9,286 nucleotides of DNA from Chloroflexota bacterium (lineage in GTDB: Bacteria; Chloroflexota; Dehalococcoidia; RBG-13-53-26), in contig JAUWXW010000048.1 in the NCBI GenBank assembly GCA_030616195.1, forward strand, positions 1 to 9,286, in the 5' to 3' direction. Below the pieces are notes generated by a model. It saw only the letters and a list, made by a program, of their open reading frames with translations, searched no databases and was not told where the DNA came from. The position numbers and the translations under genes were made by a program. Shown here in pieces: positions 5,464 through 9,286 of the stretch (the first letter of the stretch is position 1; every line of letters begins with the position of its first letter).

Positions 5464-7398
5464 ATGAACAATTTCTCCGCACTATTCCAGCCGGGCAACA
5501 TAGGTACACTGCGCCTTGAAAACAGGCTCATAATGCCTGCCATGAGCACAACATTGGGCGACGCAGAGGGCAGGGTTACAGACAGGTTGCTCGACTATTA
5601 CCGGGCAAGGGCCAGGGGTGGCGCAGGGCTGATAACTACCCAGTTCGCCTCGGTCAGCTCTGACGCTGCACTCCCTTTCACCGCGAACATATATGATGAC
5701 AGCTACATTCCGGAGTGGCGAAGGCTGGTAGACGCTGTGCACCAAGAGGGCACGAAGATCTGCATACAGTTGATGCATTTTGGCATGCTCTTCCTATTTG
5801 CAGAGTTCGTTCCTGAAGGATCGTCTATCATGGTGCCGTCAATGATGCCCTGGCTGAGGGGCGACATGCCCTATAAGGAGATCGGTGAAGAGGATATTGA
5901 CCGTTATGTGGAGGACTTCGCCAAGGCAGCGCGCCGGGTTAAGGAAGCCGGGGCTGACGCAGTGGATCTGCATGCTTGCAACGGTTGTCTGGTAAGTACT
6001 TTCCTTTCGCCTGTGACCAACCGCAGGACCGACCGGTATGGTGGCAGCGTCGAGAATAGGTGCCGCTTCCCCGGCAGGATCGTGGCGAGGATGAGACAGG
6101 AGGTGGGTACGGAGTTTCCCATATCGGTAAGGATGAACGCCACTGACGATCTTGAGGACGGGATCACCATTGATGAAGCAATACGCCAGGCGGTTATCAT
6201 GGAGTCCGCCGGGGCAGATGCTATCAGCATCACTGGAGGGATTGAGTACTGGACTAGCGTGACCGTACCGCCCTATCCTTTCCCTGAAGGTCCGATGGTG
6301 CCGCTGGCGGAGATGGTGAAGAAGGCGGTAAAGGTGCCCGTAATAGCTGCGGGTAAGATAAATGCGGAGCTGGCAGAACAGATAGTCGAGGATGGTAAGG
6401 CAGACTTCGTGGCCATGGGTCGCCCACTTCTGGCTGATCCTGAGCTACCGAATAAGCTCCGTGAGGGTCGCCCGGAGGAGGTGCGGCGCTGCATATACTG
6501 CAATAATTGCCTGAAAGCCGACCCTGAAGCTGGGCCGGGTGCCTGTTCAGTAAATCCGTTCCTTTACAGGGAGGCTAAGTATCCTTTTGTACCCGCGGCG
6601 TTGCCTAAAAAGGTGATGGTGGTTGGTGGTGGGCTGGCTGGCATGGAGACTGCTATCTACCTGGCAGAGCGAGGGCACCAGGTATCCCTCTATGAGAAAA
6701 AACCTGAGCTTGGCGGCCAGTGGAATATAGCCTCTGCTACGCCGGGGAAGGAAGGTTATGCCGCTTTTACTGATTACCTGAGGCGCTCTCTGGACAACCA
6801 CGGGGTTCCAGTCACACTGGGTACAGAGATTACCAAAGAGAAGGTGCTGGAGAAGAAGCCGGACGTGGTGGTAGTGGCTACCGGTGCAGTACCCCTGGGG
6901 CTGAATGTGCCGGGGGCTACGGGCCGGAACGTGGTCCAGGGACATGATATTATAGAAGGCAAGGTTGAGGCTAAGGGCAAGATAGTGGTGATAGGAGGCC
7001 GCTTCATAGGCATGGAGGTGGCTATATGGCTGGCGGAGCAGGGTAGGGAAGTGAGTCTGGTGACTAAGGCCGGGCTGGGGCAGAATGGAATCAGGCTGGA
7101 GAAGATGACTTTCAAGGCCCTGGCCAGGAAGCTCTTTGAGTTGCGAATCCCTTTGTACCTGAATGCAACCGTTCTGGAGATTACGGGTAAGGCTGTGGTC
7201 ATCACTCTGGGCAGGGACGAGGTTTTCTGGCTGCCGGCTGACACGGTGATTCTGGCGGTCGGTATGCAGTCGGAAAACAGGCTAGCTCAAGAGCTTGAAG
7301 GAGTTGTACCTGAGGTGTATACAGTTGGCGACTGCGTGAGGCCACGGGATGCGGCTGAAGTAGCCTATCAGGCATCTGTGGTGGCTGCCAAAATATGA
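5464..7398 (+). CDS. Old Yellow Enzyme/2,4-dienoyl-CoA reductase-type Fe-S flavoenzyme, copy B
   Basis: A 644-residue paralogue of the preceding gene with the same order: FMN barrel (1-335), Fe-S cysteines C343, C346, C349 and C361, FAD domain (GGGLAG 388-393, closing VGDC 621-624) and inserted NAD(P)H domain (GGRFIG 511-516). It should also be a soluble NAD(P)H-dependent enone or enoyl reductase, or work in reverse as a desaturase. The active-site block reads HACNGC, so His170 is kept, Asn173 replaces the His of copy A, and Cys175 again replaces Tyr. The last Cys spacing is x11 rather than x13 because the loop is two residues shorter. Differences concentrate at residues 55-75, 112-140 and 255-270 in the barrel, the half expected to meet substrate, which suggests a changed substrate range. 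ATG 5464 has GAAGGAG four bases upstream. The 66-base gap after copy A holds no good promoter or terminator, so the two are probably co-transcribed. Heteromeric assembly of A and B is possible but not shown by sequence. Confidence 0.9.
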   Translation: MNNFSALFQPGNIGTLRLENRLIMPAMSTTLGDAEGRVTDRLLDYYRARARGGAGLITTQFASVSSDAALPFTANIYDDSYIPEWRRLVDAVHQEGTKICIQLMHFGMLFLFAEFVPEGSSIMVPSMMPWLRGDMPYKEIGEEDIDRYVEDFAKAARRVKEAGADAVDLHACNGCLVSTFLSPVTNRRTDRYGGSVENRCRFPGRIVARMRQEVGTEFPISVRMNATDDLEDGITIDEAIRQAVIMESAGADAISITGGIEYWTSVTVPPYPFPEGPMVPLAEMVKKAVKVPVIAAGKINAELAEQIVEDGKADFVAMGRPLLADPELPNKLREGRPEEVRRCIYCNNCLKADPEAGPGACSVNPFLYREAKYPFVPAALPKKVMVVGGGLAGMETAIYLAERGHQVSLYEKKPELGGQWNIASATPGKEGYAAFTDYLRRSLDNHGVPVTLGTEITKEKVLEKKPDVVVVATGAVPLGLNVPGATGRNVVQGHDIIEGKVEAKGKIVVIGGRFIGMEVAIWLAEQGREVSLVTKAGLGQNGIRLEKMTFKALARKLFELRIPLYLNATVLEITGKAVVITLGRDEVFWLPADTVILAVGMQSENRLAQELEGVVPEVYTVGDCVRPRDAAEVAYQASVVAAKI

Positions 7399-7410
7399 GC
7401 GAATCGGTTC

Positions 7411-7440
7411 TTGTTGCGGGGGCATTATCCGTCCTATACT
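7411..7440 (+). promoter_or_regulatory. candidate promoter for the FAD-dependent dehydrogenase gene
   Basis: TTGTTG (7411-7416, three of six) is followed after 18 bases by TATACT (7435-7440, five of six), in the 153-base gap after copy B. Start of transcription would be near 7447, with a leader of about 105 bases. No terminator was seen after copy B, so read-through from the upstream genes is also likely and this site may be only a secondary promoter. Confidence 0.35.
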
Positions 7441-7551
7441 ATGTGAGGTCGATTCTTATCTTTCTGCCGGCGGAGTCCTGTGCGAGGCTTGGTACCATCT
7501 GACCAATGCACAGTACGCTATTATTGATTAGTTCTGAGGGAGGTATGGATC

Positions 7552-9286
7552 ATGTCTAGGCACGTCAGCGTACCTGAGAAGTGGGACTTGGAAGTCGACC
7601 TTGCCGTCGTCGGCTCGAGTTCCGGTGGGCTTACTGCGGCATGCAAGGCCCATGATCTGGGCTTGAGCACTGTGGTGCTGGAGAAGGCGGCAACGCTTGG
7701 TGGGGGAACGGCTTTCTCAGGCGGTGTCATCTGGATACCGTGTAATCACCACATGGTGGAGGAAGGCATCCCCGACTCTCGCGAGGCTGCCCTGGAACAC
7801 ATACGGTGTAGCAGCATGGGACGCCACGATGAGGAGATGCTGGCGACCTATCTGGACAAAGGCCCGGAAATGCTCCGCGACGTGGAGGCAATCACCCCGT
7901 TGAGGATGCAGGCTGCTGCCACCCTCCCCGACTACCGCGACCATCTGCCCGGCGGCAGCACAGGCGGTCGTCTGCTGGCCGCGGACCCCCTGTATATGGC
8001 CCAGTTGCTGCTCGATGCTGAGAATGAGCATCCAATTCTGAGCAAGATACGCCAGTCGCCTTTCCCCTTGTTCTCGGCGGTGCCTTTGCCCACCAACGAT
8101 CCCAGGTTCTATGTTGCCGGGCGGGCGCTGATAGGTGGTCTGCTGTTGGGGTGCGTACAGAAGGGAATTGACGTACTGGATAGCACTCCGGCCAGGCAGT
8201 TGATTGTCCAGGACGGCAGGGTCATTGGCTTGCGGGCCGAGCGCGAAGGCAAGGACTTCTTCGTCAAGGCCAGCAAGGGGGTGTTGCTGGCGACCGGGGG
8301 CTATGAGTGGAACGCAGAGATGAACAAGCGCTATATCCGTGTCCCGGAGATACACGGTATCACGCCACCCTCCAATTCGGGTGACGGGCATGTCATGGGG
8401 ATGGAGGTGGGTGGGGCTGTGGCTCTTATGGACTTCTCCTTGTTCATGCCTACCGTCCGAATCCCCGGCGACGAGATTGATGGCGAGCCCATGTACCGCA
8501 TCTGGCAATTCAACATAGGTCAGCCGGGTAACATACTGGTGAACAAGGAAGGCAAACGCTGCTGCGATGAGGCCTTCTATCCCGACATAGGTCGTGCCTT
8601 CGAAGAGATGGACGCACAGAAGCTGCAACCCGCCAATCTGCCCATGTTCTGGATTGTGGACCAGAATTTCAGAGATCGAATACCTGTGGGGCCTCTTCCC
8701 AAGGGCACCGAGATGGCCGATTGGCTTCACAAAGGTGATACCGTAGAGGAACTGGCGGAGAAGCTTGGATTGCCTCCGGCAAACCTGAAGGAGACGCTGG
8801 AAAGGTTCAATAAGTATGCCAGGGAAGGCCTGGACCCCGATTTTCATAGGGGTGAGACTGGCTACGACAAGAGATGGGGATTCTGGCCCAATCGCAAGCC
8901 GAATCCCGCTCTCGGTCCTCTGGAGAAGCCGCCCTTCTACGGCATGCAACTGTATGTGGGCACGGTGGGCAACCTGGGAGGCCTGGTAACCAATACCAAT
9001 GCACAGGTTATCGACGCTGAGGGGAATCCCATCCCTGGGCTCTACGCTACCAGCAACGCGGCTGCCCCTCTGGCTACCGGCGTTGCGTACACGAGCGGCA
9101 TGACGGGTGGCAAGGCTATGATCTTTGGCTGGTTGGCGGCCCAGCATGCCGCCGGCGTCGCGCCTGAGGCAGACAAGGAAGTCGCCAAAACTCCCATGCC
9201 GGAGCGGCAGGTCGCAGCGCCACAGGCTGCTGGCATCGCGGTGGCGGCTCCGGGGCAAACTGCGGCCGGGAGCACGCTTACGTCCA
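7552..9286 (+). CDS. FAD-dependent 3-ketosteroid dehydrogenase/fumarate reductase-like flavoprotein (3' end beyond window)
   Basis: The frame is open from ATG 7552 to the last base: 578 codons with no stop, so the gene continues past the window. GGGAGG at 7538-7543, eight bases before the ATG, fixes the start; the nearby ATG 7545 stops after four codons. The N-terminus has a Rossmann strand and loop (DLAVVGSSSGGLTAA, 16-30), E44 for the ribose, and GGGTAFSGGVIWIP (50-63), typical of 3-ketosteroid delta1-dehydrogenases. ATGG (247-250) and GLYATSNAAAP (496-506) are further FAD contacts. Y128 (in DYRDHLPGG), Y343 and Y513 lie about where KstD has its three catalytic tyrosines, by eye. Such enzymes remove or add hydrogen at a C=C bond next to a ketone. 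Oddities: Ser23 replaces the central Gly of GxGxxG, and from about residue 539 the chain becomes an Ala/Pro-rich tail of at least 40 residues. No signal peptide is seen. The substrate could equally be a non-steroid alicyclic ketone. Confidence 0.87.
   Translation, partial: MSRHVSVPEKWDLEVDLAVVGSSSGGLTAACKAHDLGLSTVVLEKAATLGGGTAFSGGVIWIPCNHHMVEEGIPDSREAALEHIRCSSMGRHDEEMLATYLDKGPEMLRDVEAITPLRMQAAATLPDYRDHLPGGSTGGRLLAADPLYMAQLLLDAENEHPILSKIRQSPFPLFSAVPLPTNDPRFYVAGRALIGGLLLGCVQKGIDVLDSTPARQLIVQDGRVIGLRAEREGKDFFVKASKGVLLATGGYEWNAEMNKRYIRVPEIHGITPPSNSGDGHVMGMEVGGAVALMDFSLFMPTVRIPGDEIDGEPMYRIWQFNIGQPGNILVNKEGKRCCDEAFYPDIGRAFEEMDAQKLQPANLPMFWIVDQNFRDRIPVGPLPKGTEMADWLHKGDTVEELAEKLGLPPANLKETLERFNKYAREGLDPDFHRGETGYDKRWGFWPNRKPNPALGPLEKPPFYGMQLYVGTVGNLGGLVTNTNAQVIDAEGNPIPGLYATSNAAAPLATGVAYTSGMTGGKAMIFGWLAAQHAAGVAPEADKEVAKTPMPERQVAAPQAAGIAVAAPGQTAAGSTLTS

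Larger units (their letters stand above)
3460..7398 (+). repeat. tandem gene duplication
   Basis: The two genes 3460-5397 and 5464-7398 align along their full lengths, offset by 2004 bases at the 5' end. A 37-base run is identical at 3757-3793 and 5761-5797. Protein identity is about 75% over residues 1-300 (226 of 300, hand count). In the cofactor-binding half the DNA is much closer: about 4 differences in 90 bases around 4614 versus 6606, with even synonymous sites mostly shared. The duplicated unit does not clearly extend into the upstream regions. Confidence 0.9.

Noticed and set aside
5394..5519. 41-codon frame overlapping the end of copy A and the start of copy B
   Set aside because: It has no ribosome site, and its second half is only the out-of-frame reading of the copy B start.
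7395..7502. 35-codon frame whose ATG overlaps the stop of copy B (ATGA)
   Set aside because: It has a hydrophobic stretch, but no Shine-Dalgarno site and no recognisable family. Copy A also ends in ATGA (5394-5397) with an unrelated 41-codon frame, so the overlap seems incidental.
7717..9258. 513-codon open frame on the minus strand
   Set aside because: It lies entirely opposite the KstD-like gene, has no recognisable domain, no good ribosome site, and the plus-strand frame carries clear flavoprotein motifs. It is a long antisense shadow of GC-rich coding DNA.

Overview
The window is ordinary-looking bacterial chromosome: tight genes, clear Shine-Dalgarno sites, moderately high G+C and no phage, transposon or CRISPR signs. 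The gene content points to an anaerobe living on low energy yields: a membrane pyrophosphatase of the potassium-dependent type, two large iron-sulfur flavoenzymes of the Old Yellow Enzyme/dienoyl-CoA reductase class, and a ketosteroid-dehydrogenase-like flavoprotein. A Dehalococcoidia-like Chloroflexota or a similar sediment anaerobe would fit, but that is an impression from gene content and short intergenic repeats, not proof.

Layout. Bases 1-224 are non-coding and hold a C-rich/G-rich inverted repeat and a perfect small hairpin. A glyoxalase II-like metallo-beta-lactamase-fold hydrolase (225-863, +) converges on hppA (999-3068, -), which ends at a strong intrinsic terminator lying between the two genes. 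The 391-bp divergent region 3069-3459 is unusually rich. It has a candidate promoter for hppA, a terminator-like hairpin in the hppA leader (possible attenuator), a small perfect hairpin, a well-formed promoter reading right, and a split direct repeat with one copy next to each promoter.

Rightward from 3460 come two tandem paralogues (645 and 644 residues, about 75% identical over the first 300 residues by hand count). Each has an FMN barrel, a four-cysteine iron-sulfur site and a two-part FAD/NAD(P)H domain. Both have Cys where the related enzymes have an active-site Tyr. A further promoter-like site precedes a fourth flavoenzyme, which starts at 7552 and stays open to the last base (578 codons seen, no stop). 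It resembles 3-ketosteroid delta1-dehydrogenases and then runs into an Ala/Pro-rich tail that may lead to another domain.

How they may work together: the three flavoenzymes look like a redox cassette that adds or removes C=C bonds next to a carbonyl in an alicyclic, steroid-like or enoyl substrate, with NAD(P)H feeding the two barrel enzymes. The pyrophosphatase would recover energy from pyrophosphate, for example that released by acyl-CoA ligases. The pathway link is inference; the family assignments rest on visible motifs.
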